Shown here in pieces: positions 21,728 through 32,837 of a stretch of 64,000 nt of DNA. Source of the DNA: Mangifera indica (taxonomy: Eukaryota > Streptophyta > Magnoliopsida > Sapindales > Anacardiaceae); assembly GCF_011075055.1 (NCBI RefSeq), contig NC_058152.1, positions 8,246,001 through 8,310,000 on the forward strand, given 5' to 3'. Positions within the stretch are counted from its first letter, which is position 1. Each line of letters begins with the position of its first letter. A program made the translations under genes and the position numbers. The notes beneath the pieces were generated by a model. The model saw only the letters and a list, made by a program, of their open reading frames with translations, had not been told where the DNA came from and did not search any database.

Positions 21728-21786
21728 ACCTAGGGGCTTGTCCTAGATATGCTTGTGTTAGGCTTAATCTAGGGATTTGTCTAGAT
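21728..21786 (+). other. LINE-A copy a 3' UTR twin hairpins (eroded)
   Basis: ACCTAGG-GGCTTGT-CCTAGAT at 21728-21748 is followed by a second ATCTAGG-containing hairpin that has lost two bases. Each shows one or two changes from the perfect stems at 3752-3811 and 26939-26998. Confidence 0.55.
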
Positions 21787-21858
21787 AAGCCACTTGTATA
21801 TCCTTTTCTCTTTGGTATAAAATTTTTACTTATAAAAAAAAAAAAATGTATGTCACAC

Positions 21859-22150
21859 AATTTTAAAGATTAAGAATAAGCTTTGCAATTGATATGACAA
21901 GATAAAATTAGAAAACAATACAAGATCTTGTAAAGTTTTCAAAAAACAAAGTAAAGAAAAAAATTTCTCTCCTTTGATTAAATAGTAAACTTGGATAACA
22001 AGACTAATAATGATCTCCTTCTAGGGCTACCAAATACACTTATTTATAGAGAAACAAAAACTCTTTCCAACAAGTATAAGGCAACTAAAGCTTGGTGGAA
22101 AGGAAACAAAATAACTTCCTAAAATACTCCTAATTGTATTTAGCTACCAA
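21859..22150. other. AT-rich pre-insertion DNA between LINE-A and LINE-B
   Basis: No gene was recognised. This segment was contiguous with 10998 on the left before LINE-A inserted, and with 27071 on the right before LINE-B inserted. A TATTTATAG stretch (about 22040) could be a reverse-strand TATA box of an eroded LTR, but I cannot define the LTR ends. Confidence 0.5.
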
Positions 22151-22748
22151 TTAACTACTAATTAGGAAAGTGACCCCACTAATTGTCTCAAAACTTTGTG
22201 TGTGAAAAATGCTCTCCCTTCTCTCTAAAATTTCCTCCCTTTCCTTTTGACTCCATCCACTTTCCGCCAACCTCACCTTTGGTTGGTGGCCCTTCCGGCA
22301 CCAATCCTCCATTTCGATGTCCCCTATAGTCATCGGCTCCTCCCCTCATGGTTGCTATCCTCATTTCGGTCTTTCTTTTCCTCTCCACTGGTTTTAGTTA
22401 TTTCAATTTGTGTGTGAAATCTTATTTAGTTTCTCTACGTATTTCAGCTTTGTAGTTGTTTCCTCTTTGTCTAGTTATAATTTCTGAGCATCCATCTTTG
22501 TTTCTCCAGTTGTTTACCATAGTTTGGTATCCATTGTTTCTTATTTCCAGTTTTGAAGTTTGCCATTAACTTCCTTGGTGGTTCTCTTCTCTTCCTCTCA
22601 AATTTTCAAATTTTCAGCTCTTTTTACTTGTTCAGTGTTGTTTCTTTCCATTTTTGGAAATCTTAGTCTGCTATGCTTTTCTTTCATTGACTGTTGTGCA
22701 TTGCATAGGCTGGCTTCTTTCTTTTAGCTTTATGCTTTGGGAGTAGCT

Positions 22749-23795
22749 ATGTCAAAAAAGGAAAATTCTCTGTCAACTCATGTTACCTCTTGCATGAATA
22801 CCCTTGATATCCATTCACTCTTGTCCAGCAATGCTATAGGAAATGCCACTATTGTCTCCACTAAAGAGTCTTGCAGTGAAGGGTCCGCTCTTGTTCTCTC
22901 TCCCTCCAAGACTCCGGTTCAGTCTTTTCCGGCTTTCTCTTCCTTAACTCCGGTGACTGAAGGAAAACGCTCTTGGAATAATTTATTTAAGGAGAAACAA
23001 GCATCAAACCAAAAGCTTGAATATTTTCCTCCTTTGGAAAACCTTGCTGGGGGAAAATACTCCATTTCCCCTCCTCCTCAAGTTGCGGATGAAGGTGCAA
23101 AGCGATGGGAGAAGTGTGCCATTGGTTTTTTCATGGGAAGAAGGATGCCTTTTCTGCTTGTTAAAAGGTATGCAATCTGTCATTGGTCCAACTATGGACT
23201 TTCTGATATTATATCCACCGGAATGGGAGTTTACCTTCTAAAATTCAAAGATGAAGAAGGTATGATGAAAGTCTTAGAAGAGGAGACATGGATGATTGGA
23301 GCGCAGCCCCTTTTTGTTAGGAGATGGGAAAAGAATCTCTCAATGGTGGCGGAAAACATTAAGAAAATAGCAATGTGGGTAAAATTCTATAGAATTCCAC
23401 TGGAATTTTGGAGTTTGAAGGGTTTTAGCCACATTGCTAGCATCCTAGGCCGCCTCCTCTATGTGGATTCTGTCACAGAGGAAGGGAGTAGATTGGAGTA
23501 TGCTCGTATTTGTGTGGAGATTAGTGTCAACCGTGATTTCCCGAAGAAATTGGAGCTTGTTCTACCATCAAAAGAAAAAGTTGGAATTCGGCTGGAGTAT
23601 GCATGGAAACCTCTAAAATGCAACTTGTGTAATATGTTTGGTCATGGAAATGAAGAGTGTAAAAAGAGAGTGGAACGAGGAGAAGCTGAAAAAGGGAAAT
23701 TTGGCTTGTATAAAGGAAGAAAGGTGAGTAATAAGGAGGATGCCTCAGGTGCAAAGGTAGGGTTGGCATTTTCGATCATTCTCCGTGTTTGGTGA
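22749..23795 (+). pseudogene. LINE-B copy a ORF1, truncated by an internal deletion
   Basis: The start at 22749 (MSKKENSLSTHVTSC) matches the start seen in copy d (MSNKEISLP). The DUF4283-like domain spans about residues 110-245 (KRWEKCAIGFFMGRRMPFLL, GMGVYLLKFKDEEGMMKVL, GAQPLFVRRWEKNLSM). The CX2CX4HX4C knuckle is CNLCNMFGHGNEEC at about residues 291-304. After GAKVGLA the frame enters ORF2-derived sequence in the wrong frame and stops at 23795. The N-terminal two thirds are uninterrupted and could fold. Confidence 0.85.
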
Positions 23796-26742
23796 GAATT
23801 GGAACTAAAGAAGATTGTAGAAAAGTGCCTTTTAAATTCTACAATATGTGGACTCACCATGAAAACTTTCTCAATATTGTTGCTAAAGTTTGGAACCAAG
23901 AAGCACAAGGCAGCCCCATGTTCAATGTGACAAGCAAACTTAAAAAGCTGAAAGTTGAGTTTAAAAAATTCAATAAGGAGTATTTTGGCCACATTTCCGA
24001 AAGAGTGTTAGAAGCTAGAAGGCAACTTGAAAACGTCCAAGAGCTACTCCAGATAAACCCCTTGGATGAGGATCTAGCTCGAGAGGAAAAGATGAGTTTA
24101 GAATCCTATAGATCCCTTTCTTTAGCTGAGGAATCTTTGGCTAGACAAAAATCAAGAGTTCATTGGCTTAAAGGAAGGTGATCAAATCACAAAATTCTTC
24201 TTCAAGAGCATCAAAGGTAGAAGGAATAGAAACTCTATCTATGGGATCCAAAGGGAGAATGGAGCTTATGTTTATAACATGAAGGAGGTAAAGGAGGAAT
24301 TTGTGGACCACTTCAAATCTATCCTAAATGTAAAGGAGCATTCAAATGTGAACCGTGAGGAGCTCAAAAAGGCTGTCAAATTCCAGCTTGGAAGTGAGGA
24401 AAAGAAAATGCTCATTAAAGAAATATCGGCGGAGGAAATCAAAGAAACCATTTTTGCCATGGATAATAACAAGGCCCCGGGTCCGGATGGATATGGAGCA
24501 TGTTTCTTCAAGGCAGCATGGAACATTGTAGGTGATGATGTTATAAAGGCCATCAAGCACTTTTTCAAAACGAGCCACCTTTTAAAAGAGGTAAATTGTA
24601 CTATACTTGCACTTGTTCCTAAAGTTTCAAATCCTTCCTTTTGCAAGGATTTCAGGCCTATTGCTTGCTGCAATACTTTGTACAAATGCATCACTAAAAT
24701 CATGGCAAATCACCTCAAAGTCATTCTTCTGCAATTTATTAACAAAGCTCAAGGTGCCTTTGTGGGAGGTCATAGCATTGGTGAAAACATCCTTTTATGC
24801 CAAGAGCTTATGCATAGCTACCAAAAGGACACTCTTGAAAAGAAATGTGCCATTAAGATTGATATTATGAAAGCTTATGACACTTTAAATTGGGATTTCT
24901 TGCTTGCTGCCTTTGATTCCATTGATATGCCGCAAACTTTCATAACTTGGATTAGGACGTGCATCACTAGTCCTATGTATTCGGTAGGCCTAAATGGTGA
25001 ACTTGTTGGCTTCTTCAAAAGTGCTAGAGGGTTAAGGCAAGGGGGATCCTCTCTCTCCTCACCTTTTTGTCATTGCCATGGAGGTGCTCTCTTGCATGCT
25101 TAGTGACCTTAAGGAGCATGTTCAGTTTAGCCATCATTAGAAGTGTAAGAAAAATAATATCACTCACTTGTGTTTTGCAGATGACCTCATGATTTTTTGT
25201 AGGGCAGATGTGTATTCCATATCTCTTATAAAAGAGGTATTAGATTGCTTTCATTCTTGGTCCGGACTTAGAACAAATTTGACCAAGAGCAATATCTATC
25301 TTTCCAGAGTAAATTATGCTGAAGCAGAACACCTTAAATCAATCCTTGGTATTGAATTTGGCACTCTTCCTTTTAAATACCTTGGTGTTCCAATGATTTC
25401 CTCCAAACTAAAGGTTGATGATTGCAAACCCCTCATTGACAAGATTGTGGCTAGGATCTCCTCTTGGAAAAGTAAGTTCCTTTCTTATGCTAGAAGACTT
25501 ATTCTCATCAAGGCTATTCTCTTTAGCATCCAAGTATGTTGGTCTTCAACATTTACCCTTCTTGCAAAAGTTCATAAGGTAATTGATGGCTACCTTAGAA
25601 ATTTCCTTTGGAGTGGAGACATAACCTGTAGCAAGAAGGCAAAAGTTGCTTGGGATGATATTTGTCTTCCAAAAGAGGAAGGAGGTTTGGGCATTATGAA
25701 AAGCAAATCTTGGAACAAGGCCGCAATGATGAAGCATGTATGGAAACTCCTTCAAAAAGATGGAACCTCTTTATGGGCTGATTGGATCAATGATAATCAC
25801 CTTAGAAACAAAAGCTTTTGGGACGTTAAACCAAATGGCAATTGTTCTTGGGTTTGGAGGAAATTGCTTTTGCTTAGGGAAAGCATTAAAGGAAAAATCC
25901 AAAAAAAAGTAGGAAATGGGCAGAATACTCACCTTTGGCATGACAATTGGCACCCTTTAGGACCCCTCATTAACAAATATGGTCCTAGGGTGGTTTATGA
26001 CTCAAGGCTTCCGTTGCATTGCAAAGTCAAGGAGGTGATTGAGGAAGAAGCATGGAAATGGCCATTGACAAATTCTACAGCCCTTTTGGAAATAAAAAAT
26101 GCCATTATTCCTCCTCCCTCACATGGTGATGATATCCTATGGTGGAAACCAAGCATAAATGGTCAATTCTCTATCAAATCGGCTTGGAATAGCATAAGGG
26201 AATCCAAATCTAAAGTTCCGTGGTATAGTATTAATTGGTTCAAAAGACATTTTCCTAGGCACTCTTTCATTGCATGGATGGGTATCAAGGGTGGTATGAA
26301 AACCAAGGATAAGCTTCATAACCTTGGCATCATTCCTAACAATGTGTGTGGTCTTTGCAATTTGGCTCCGGAAAGCATGGATCATCTCTTTTTCCAATGC
26401 CCCTATTCTGCCGCCATTTGGAATTATATTGCTAATCTTTGTCGTTTGGATAATCCCCCCCAACCATGGAGCACTCTTGTTCCTTATTATGCAAATAAAT
26501 GGAAGGGAGATTCTCTACGCCACATCATTTGTAAGCTTTGCTTTGGAGCCACTATATACCACATTTGGTGTGAACGCAACCATGTTCTCTTTGGTAGGAG
26601 CAAATCTCCAAAAGATAGGATCATTACCGCCATCAAGGATTGTCTGAAGGCTAGAACTTCGTCCTTATCAAACATTCCAACCTCATGCATAAATGACTCC
26701 ATTGCATTGATATGGGACTTGCCAAGATCAATATTCCGTTAA
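23772..26742 (+). pseudogene. LINE-B copy a ORF2 (RT and zf-RVT, endonuclease missing)
   Basis: The sequence starts at the very end of the endonuclease domain (SDHSPC-like, about 23775), continues through the linker (KKFNKEYFGHISERVLEARR) and has frameshifts near 24170 and 25040. RT shows AMDNNKAPGPDGYGACFF, KCAIKIDIMKAYDTLNWDFL and LCFADDLMIFC. A 525-codon open frame from 25168 to 26742 contains the RT thumb, the tether and zf-RVT (CGLCNLAPESMDHLFFQC, CKLCFGATIYHIWCERN), ending at the natural stop. Without an endonuclease it could not nick DNA itself. Confidence 0.88.
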
Positions 26743-26938
26743 CTCTTTGAGTTCCGAATATTGTAAAGTGTTGTGTCTTTGTGTTTCTTGTATCTAGTTT
26801 ATAATTGTGAGATTCCTTGTATGGTTTTGTAGTTTTGGGTTGGTTTGATCCCTTTAGTCCTTGTGTTTGTTTTCCTTTCGAGTGAATTTATTTGTATTGT
26901 AGCTTTGGTGCCCTTAACACCATTTGTGATTTGGCATA

Positions 26939-26998
26939 ACCTAGGGACTTGTCCTAGGTATGCTTGTGTTAGGTTTAATCTAGGGGTTTGTCCTAGAT
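26939..26998 (+). other. Twin 3' UTR hairpins of LINE-B
   Basis: The stems are ACCTAGG/CCTAGGT (26939-26945/26953-26959, loop GACTTGT) and ATCTAGG/CCTAGAT (26978-26984/26992-26998, loop GGTTTGT). Both stems are perfect and lie 56 bases before the element end. They are the same structures as in LINE-A although the upstream coding sequences have diverged clearly. Confidence 0.7.
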
Positions 26999-27070
26999 AA
27001 ACCAATTGTACATCTTTTCTCTTTGGTATAAAATTATTACTTACCAAAAAAAAATTAACTACTAATTAGG

Positions 27071-27321
27071 CAACACAAAAAAAAAGAAATATTCTCCTAA
27101 CCCTATAAGGTAGGCAGAACTTAAGGAAAGACAACTAAAACAAATTCTAACTAAATAAGGACTATTATAAATTTGGCCAACTAAGGAAAGAATTTGAATG
27201 AGTCAATTCTTGAATCTTTAGAAATCTTTTCTTGAAATCTTCTAGGATCTTCTTGGATATTCTTCATTCTCCAAAAATCTTTCTTGAAATCTTCTAACAT
27301 CTTTGTGAATATTCTTCATTT
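27071..27321. repeat. AT-rich spacer with a short tandem duplication
   Basis: No gene was recognised. CTTGAAATCTTCTA...ATATTCTTCATT at about 27228-27268 is repeated with changes at about 27280-27320, a tandem duplication of roughly 50 bp. Confidence 0.6.
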
Positions 27322-27329
27322 GAAACAAC

Positions 27330-28568
27330 TATCAAACCAAAAGCTAGAATACTTTCCCCCTATGGAAAACCTTGCTGGGGGAAAATACTCTATTTCCCCT
27401 CCTCTTGAAGTTGCGGATGAAGGTGCAAAGAGATGGGAGATGTGTGCCATTGGTTTCTTCATGGGTAGAAGAATGCCTTTTCTTCTTGTCAAAAGGTATG
27501 CAGTTTGCCATTGGTCCAACTATGGGCTTGCTGATAATATATCTACTGGTATGAGAGTTTATCTCCTAAAATTCAAGGATGTAGAAGGAATGATGAAAGT
27601 CTTGGAAGATGAGACATGGATGATTGGAGGGCAGCCACTTTTTGTTAGGAGATGGGAAAAAAACCTTTCAATGGTGGCGGAAAACATAAAGAAAATAGCA
27701 GTGTGGGTTAAATTCTATGGAATTTTGGAGTTTGAAGGGTTTTAGCCATATTGCTAGCGTTCTAGGTCGTCCCCTCTATGTGGATTCAGTCACGGAAGAA
27801 AGGAGTAGACTGGAGTATGCACGTATTTGTGTGGAGATTAGTGTCAACCATGATTTCCTGGATAAATTGGAGCTTGTACTACCAACTAAAGAAAAGGTTG
27901 CAATTCGGTTGGAGTATGCATAGAAACCATTAAAATGCAAATTGTGTAATATGTTTGGTCATGGAAATGAAGAGTGTAAAAGGAGAGTGGAAAAAGGAGA
28001 GACTGAAAAAGGGAAATTTAGCTTGTATAAAGGAAAAAAGGAGACTAGTAAGGAGAAAGCTACAGGTGCAAAGGTAGGGTTGGCAAATTTTGGAATTCAC
28101 CAAACTATAGAGACTAACAATGGGAATGGAAGAGTAAACTTAGAGACCCCAAGGAGAAAGCTAGTGATTGGAAAGGAGAACTATGACAATAGTATGGGGG
28201 CGTTGAATAATAACAAATTTGCAGCCTTAGCCACCAATGAAACTAGTGAAATTAAGGTTGCTCAAAAAGAAGGGAAGGTTATCATTTTATATGAGACACA
28301 TGAGAAATTAGTCCCATCTAATATATTGGACTCAACTCATGGTGCATCTTCATCCAACACCATAATATCAAGTGTGGCTGAACCTACAAATTTGGAGCAG
28401 GTGGAGGAGAATCCTTCAAAAGATGAAGCTTCGGATCATGAACTTTGTGAACCTCCAACAATTAATCACTTTGGAGGCAAAATCAAGGTTGATGAGGTGG
28501 ATTTCAAAAGGGAGAAGGGTGACATTCTAAGCAAATCTCAGCGGAGGAGATTGGTGAAGCAAAGGTGA
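27330..28568 (+). pseudogene. LINE-B copy b ORF1
   Basis: This has the DUF4283-like domain (KRWEMCAIGFFMGRRMPFLL, GQPLFVRRWEKNLSMVAENI) and zinc knuckle (CNMFGHGNEEC) of LINE-B. An 11-bp deletion at about 27720 between GGAATT repeats shifts the frame. A TAG at about 27921 replaces the Trp of AWKP. The tail (KVDEVDFKREKGDILSKSQ) ends at an early TGA at 28566-28568, where other copies continue RNSSPIDSPK up to the ORF2 start. Confidence 0.85.
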
Positions 28569-28757
28569 AACTTCTCCCCTATTAATTCTCCTAAATGACC
28601 AATTTAGCATGCTGGAACATTAGGGGCCTAAACGCTCCTATCAAGCAAAAGGAGGTTAGTACATTCATTTTGAAAAATAAGATTGATATCATGGCTATTC
28701 CTAAAACAAAAGTACAAAGTACTAATGTTAATAGAGTATGCTCTAGTATATGGGAAG

Positions 28758-30715
28758 TGGTGCATATTCAACCAAACATGCAACAAGAAACCAAAAATCA
28801 AAAACTGTTTTCACTATTGATGTGGTTTTAGTTCAAGTTCAACTAATAGGTGAGTTATATTAGGATGATCAAGCAAGTTCAATCCCAAACACAACTCTAA
28901 ACTACCAAACTCAATAGAAAAAGAATAAGTTCTAGCCAAATAGAATTCAAGAGAGATTCCGGCCAAGGAAGAGAATGATAATAAATGAGATTAAGAACAA
29001 ACAAACAACAATCTAACCAATAAACTAAGGCCTAAAGGGAAACCCACCAGCCTTGAATCACCACCAACCCCTTGGTCAAGAGTTGGATAAAGAGAAATTG
29101 CAAACAATTGCAAGAAAGACTTTCTTTAATATTCAAGCTAAGTGAAAAAACATACATCAGCCAAGGATAGTTTAAATAGGTTTCAAACTACAATTAAATG
29201 AAACCTAAATGAAGCTACATTACATTCCAAGCTCATTTCAAAGACATTTGGCTCTAATCTTCATGTTAATCCCAAAGAAGAATGTAAGGCAAGGGAAGGC
29301 CAAATTTTCATGAATTGTCTTGCCAAAAGAAGTAATTCCTAGAGCCATGTGATATGTCAACTCTTGCCTCTTGCTTTGAGCTTCTTTGACTTGCTTAGCT
29401 TCACCCAAGGCAACTAACAAACTGAATTAAACATAATCTAGCACAAACAATAAGTAAAGTGCATAATTAGACAATAAAATATCTAGAGCTAATTAAGCAC
29501 TCCATTGGGTTTGTTGGACTTTTAATAGATCCAAGTGATAAATGAGTGACCAAAGGAGGGCTTGGGACCCCAAAATGAAGGAAGGGACGAAATGGGCTTG
29601 AACATAGGTTGGTTTTGTGCTTGCCTCTCTTCAAGACAAGGTTTTGGGCTCCACACTTCATGTAGGGCCGAATTTAACAAGTGATGAGGTTGGACTTGGT
29701 ATTCTTCTATTGGTCTTGATTGGATTGCACTTGATGGAGTCTTGGATGGACTATGGACTGAGCATGGACCTTCCATTGGATTCGGGTTTGGATCAACTGT
29801 TTATGTGGTATGAGCAATTTTTTTGTTCTTGTAGTTTAACCAACCAAATCAACTCCAAATCCAACCGAATTTATTTCATCATAATTACAACACAAAGAAC
29901 TTTCTTTCAAGCTATGGACGTACACAATTGGAGTAGAGTAAGGCAATCAAATTACAAGTAGAATACAGTGGTAGAAATGGTAATTATGTTGCAACTCTCT
30001 GCCATAATCAAGATTAACACACATACACACTCTAATTTGGATTTCTAAGGAAACATAAAGTGTAACTAAGGCATAAAGGAAAGTTCCACCAACATTGGGG
30101 CCTTCCACCACCAATCTTCCACCAAGAATGATTGGATAAAGGAAATAAGAAAGAGAACCAACAAAGCTTCTTCAAGTTTTCATTCCAAAAGTAAAAAACT
30201 GAATTTTATAAAGCATAGCCACTTTATATGGGAGTAAGTGGCGGCAAAATATATGTGTACTTTAAGTAAGCCATGCCATACTTTAAATAAATGCAATAGG
30301 ACAAAATGTTACTATTATTTTATAAAAAGTAGGCTCTTGTCTCCACCAAAGCTCTCCTTTCATCCAATTTCGTCCAACCCTCCCAATTGGGCTTACTCAC
30401 GTCTTTGGGCTTCAAAATGGAGTGATGGATGGTTGTAACTTCACTTGGGCTTCTCAAAATGATGCTTGGACGTTTGGACCATTGATGGACTTCAATAGTT
30501 GCACTTTTGGATCAATTGGAGCAAGCCATTCATTTAGACCTTGGGTGAATGTAATAAGACTATATCCAAAAGTGGTTTTGGGCCAAAATTGAAGGTGCAA
30601 TGCTTCCTTTGGCTTGGGATTTGCTGGAACTTCATTCTTCTTGGCTTCAAAGGTTGCATGGAGACTTAAAGATGAGTTGGAACCCAAAAATGACAATGGA
30701 GCCGCATATGCATCA
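28758..30715 (-). repeat. Solo LTR-A (subtype 1), reverse, with nested LTR-B
   Basis: GGAAG at 28753-28757 and 30716-30720 flanks this insertion. On the forward strand it starts TGGTGCATATTC and ends CATATGCATCA, which is LTR-A reversed (compare the 5' LTR at 11139). It is more diverged than the other LTR-A copies. It is interrupted by LTR-B at 28818-29795, leaving about 975 bp of its own sequence. No internal region is present. Confidence 0.88.
28818..29795 (-). repeat. Solo LTR-B nested inside LTR-A
   Basis: This 978-bp copy starts TGATGTGG and ends TTTGGATCA on the forward strand, very similar to 15954-16929. The flanks are ACTAT (28813-28817) and ACTGT (29796-29800), read as a 5-bp duplication with one mutation because LTR-A normally has ACTGT here. 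It is the youngest layer of the stack at this site. Confidence 0.85.
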
Positions 30716-31491
30716 GGAAGGTTAGGAACATTGTAGTAATGTGAGGGATGGTTCTATAGGCAGAATTTTGATTGGATGGAATAAAGCTGCTATTAGACTC
30801 AATGTTATTGCGGATGATACCCAATACATGCATTGTGATGTGAAGCTTGTAAAAGCAACCCTCTGTAAACTTCTTCTCTCTCTAAAATCATGCTCTCCCT
30901 TCTCTCTAAAAACTTCTTCTTCCCTCTTCCTCTTTCTTTTAATTAGTGTCTCCTTTCTCTGCTGGATTGGTATCCTTCAGGTGCCATCCTTCGGTCCGGT
31001 GACCTTTGGTCACTAGCTCCCCCCCCCCCCCCCCCCCAACTTCCAGTTGATGCTTAAAACTCTCATTCTTTTAAATGGTGATAGTATTAGAGTCTCTTTT
31101 TTCTTTTATTGCAGGTGCTGTTTCTAGTGCTTTTCCCTTTTAAGGCATTTCTCGGTGTCAATCTCATTCCAGTTCCGGTTATCCTTTCTTCAGTTTCGAT
31201 GCTCCCCTTCTTTTCCGTTGAGCTTTGTAGCTTGTTTTGGTGTTGTTGGTATTCCCTTCCTCTTGAAATTCAAATTTTGGTGTTATTGCTTGTGTTTTGC
31301 GCTACTTCCTATTTAGTGTATGCTGCTTTCTTCTTTCCGTGGTAGTATTCTTTTTTCCTCTTTGGGTTATTTTAGTCTGCAGTGCCTTTGTTTGCTCTGC
31401 TTTTGCAGGCTGTTTGCATATTTTCAGTAAGTCAATTCTCATCCTTTTTTCTTTCCTCCCTTCTCTCTCAAACGTCCTTTTCCCCTTTTAG

Positions 31492-32837
31492 TATGTCTTC
31501 TTTTGGCTTGGAAAACGCTACTGAAGCTGTGCTACCTATTGCTGCTACCTTGGAATCCGTAAGAGAAAGGGAAAAAAAAGTCTTCTTGGAGCTCCCTTTT
31601 CTCCCCAAAGAAGTCATGTGCTAAGCTAGAATATATTGAACCTAAAGGAAGAGATGCAAAAAGGTGTGTGTGTGTGTTGCTCCTCCACTAGAAATTGTGG
31701 AAGAGGGTGCTATAAAATGGAGAACATGTGCAGTTGGATTTTTCCTTGGCAAAAGACCTCCGTTCTTGGTTGTTAAGAGAACTCTAGAGAAAATATGGGC
31801 TTCCTTTGGCCTTATTGAGGTTATGACCTCTGGCCAAGGTGTTTTTTTTTTCTCAAATTCCAAGATATGGATGGAGTTACTAGAGCGGTGGAAGAAGCAC
31901 AACTAACCATTGGTGGACAACCTTTCCTTGTTAGGAAATGGATTACAAACCTCCCCATGATGATCAATGATGTAAAAAAGGTGGCTATTTGGGTTAGATT
32001 GTTTGGCATTCCTCTTGAGTATTGGTCTCCAAAAGGCCTTAGCTACATAGCAAGTGCCATTGGAACTCCTCTTTATGCGGATTCTATCACTGAAGGAGGG
32101 ACAAGACTGGATTTTGCAAGGATATGTATTGAGATCAAAGTGGATGCGGAATGCCTGGAGTCTATAAGTTTAACTCTATCGAATGGTGAAAGCATGGTGA
32201 TCAATGTAAAGTATAGTTGGAAACCTTTAAAATGCAATGCTTGCCAATGCTTTGGACACTCCACAGCCAGCTGCTCGTTAGCTCCAAAGCTTGTAAGCAG
32301 CTCATCTTCTCAGAAAATTCTGAAGGATGGGGCTGGAATGATAGTATCTAAGAAACAACATGGAAAAGATAACATGATGCAAGTGGCAAATGGCAATGAC
32401 AAGAAGGCCAAAGGCAAAGGAGTGGAGATTCATAATTCGGTGGTAAACACTAATAAAAATAATAGATACTTAGTGTTAGCCATGAGTCCCATGAGCAAGA
32501 TAAAAGGAGCGTAGGGATTTATGAGGAGGAAAATTCGGAGAAATCCAATGAAGGTGCTAATTCGACAGGGAAAGAAAAGATGAATGCAGCTAGCACATCC
32601 AAGAACAATCAAGTTACAATAGCAAGTGGAATTATTCTAGAGGGTGATGGAACCGCCACAAGTGGTGTGGAGGACTTGGAAAATAAAGGCTCTCCAACAA
32701 TAGCTCCATTTGGTGGGAAGCTAAAGGTGGATGAGATGGATCTTAGGAAAAAGGAGGTGGACATGAAGACTATGAATTTGGGGAAGAAATTGGCTAAGCT
32801 TAAGAAAGCAAATTCCCCTCCCCCCTTATCCAAATGA
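31492..32837 (+). pseudogene. LINE-A copy b ORF1
   Basis: The sequence starts MSSFGLENATEAVLPIAATL and shifts frame near 31580 and again near 31850. It recovers the DUF4283-like part (GGQPFLVRKWITNLPMMIND, KKVAIWVRLFGIPLEYW) and the knuckle CNACQCFGHSTASC. It shifts again near 32510 and ends KKANSPPPLSK at TGA 32835-32837, overlapping the ORF2 ATG as ATGA. Confidence 0.85.

Larger units (their letters stand above)
11011..21845 (+). mobile_element. LINE-A copy a, full length, with two nested LTR insertions
   Basis: ATGTATGTCACAC occurs at 10998-11010 and again at 21846-21858, a 13-bp target duplication that brackets the whole element. After removing the nested elements (11139-15129 and 15954-16934) about 5.9 kb remains: a 5' UTR, ORF1 (15642-17968), ORF2 (17965-21612), a 3' UTR with hairpins and a poly(A) ending at 21845. 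This is the expected size of a complete plant L1-clade LINE. Both ORFs carry stops or frameshifts, so the copy is inactive. Confidence 0.93.
22167..27054 (+). mobile_element. LINE-B copy a, intact ends, internal deletion
   Basis: TTAACTACTAATTAGG occurs at 22151-22166 and 27055-27070, a 16-bp target duplication. The element has the family 5' UTR block (22209-22230), ORF1 (22749-23795), ORF2 without its endonuclease (about 23772-26742), a 3' UTR with perfect twin hairpins (26939-26998) and a poly(A). The join at about 23770 links ORF1 just after the zinc knuckle region (GAKVGLA) to the end of the endonuclease domain. About 1.1 kb or more is missing compared with LINE-A. Confidence 0.93.
27322..30856 (+). 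mobile_element. LINE-B copy b, truncated, containing nested LTRs
   Basis: This is a forward LINE-B starting inside ORF1 (QLSNQKLEYFPPMENLAGG) at about 27322. It runs through ORF1 and the ORF2 start (28595), is split by an LTR at 28758-30715, and continues to about 30856 (NVRDGSIGRILIGWNKAAIR). There the 5' end of LINE-A copy b begins. The 3' half is missing. The GGAAG duplication across the LTR and the rejoined endonuclease frame confirm that both parts are one element. Confidence 0.88.
28595..30856 (+). pseudogene. LINE-B copy b ORF2 endonuclease start, split by LTR
   Basis: ORF2 starts at ATG 28595 (LACWNIRGLNAPIKQKEV) and reaches SSIWE at 28757. There the nested LTR begins. After the LTR the sequence continues with GRL-like EGW, RDGSIGRILIGWNKAAIRLN and MHCDVKLVK to 30856. 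The catalytic Glu motif reads IPKTKV instead of ILETKV, so the active site is already altered. Confidence 0.82.

Noticed and set aside
30907..31491. Forward hydrophobic ORFs of 64-91 codons
   Set aside because: They are LINE-A 5' UTR sequence with the same T/C bias and no conservation of frame with copy a.
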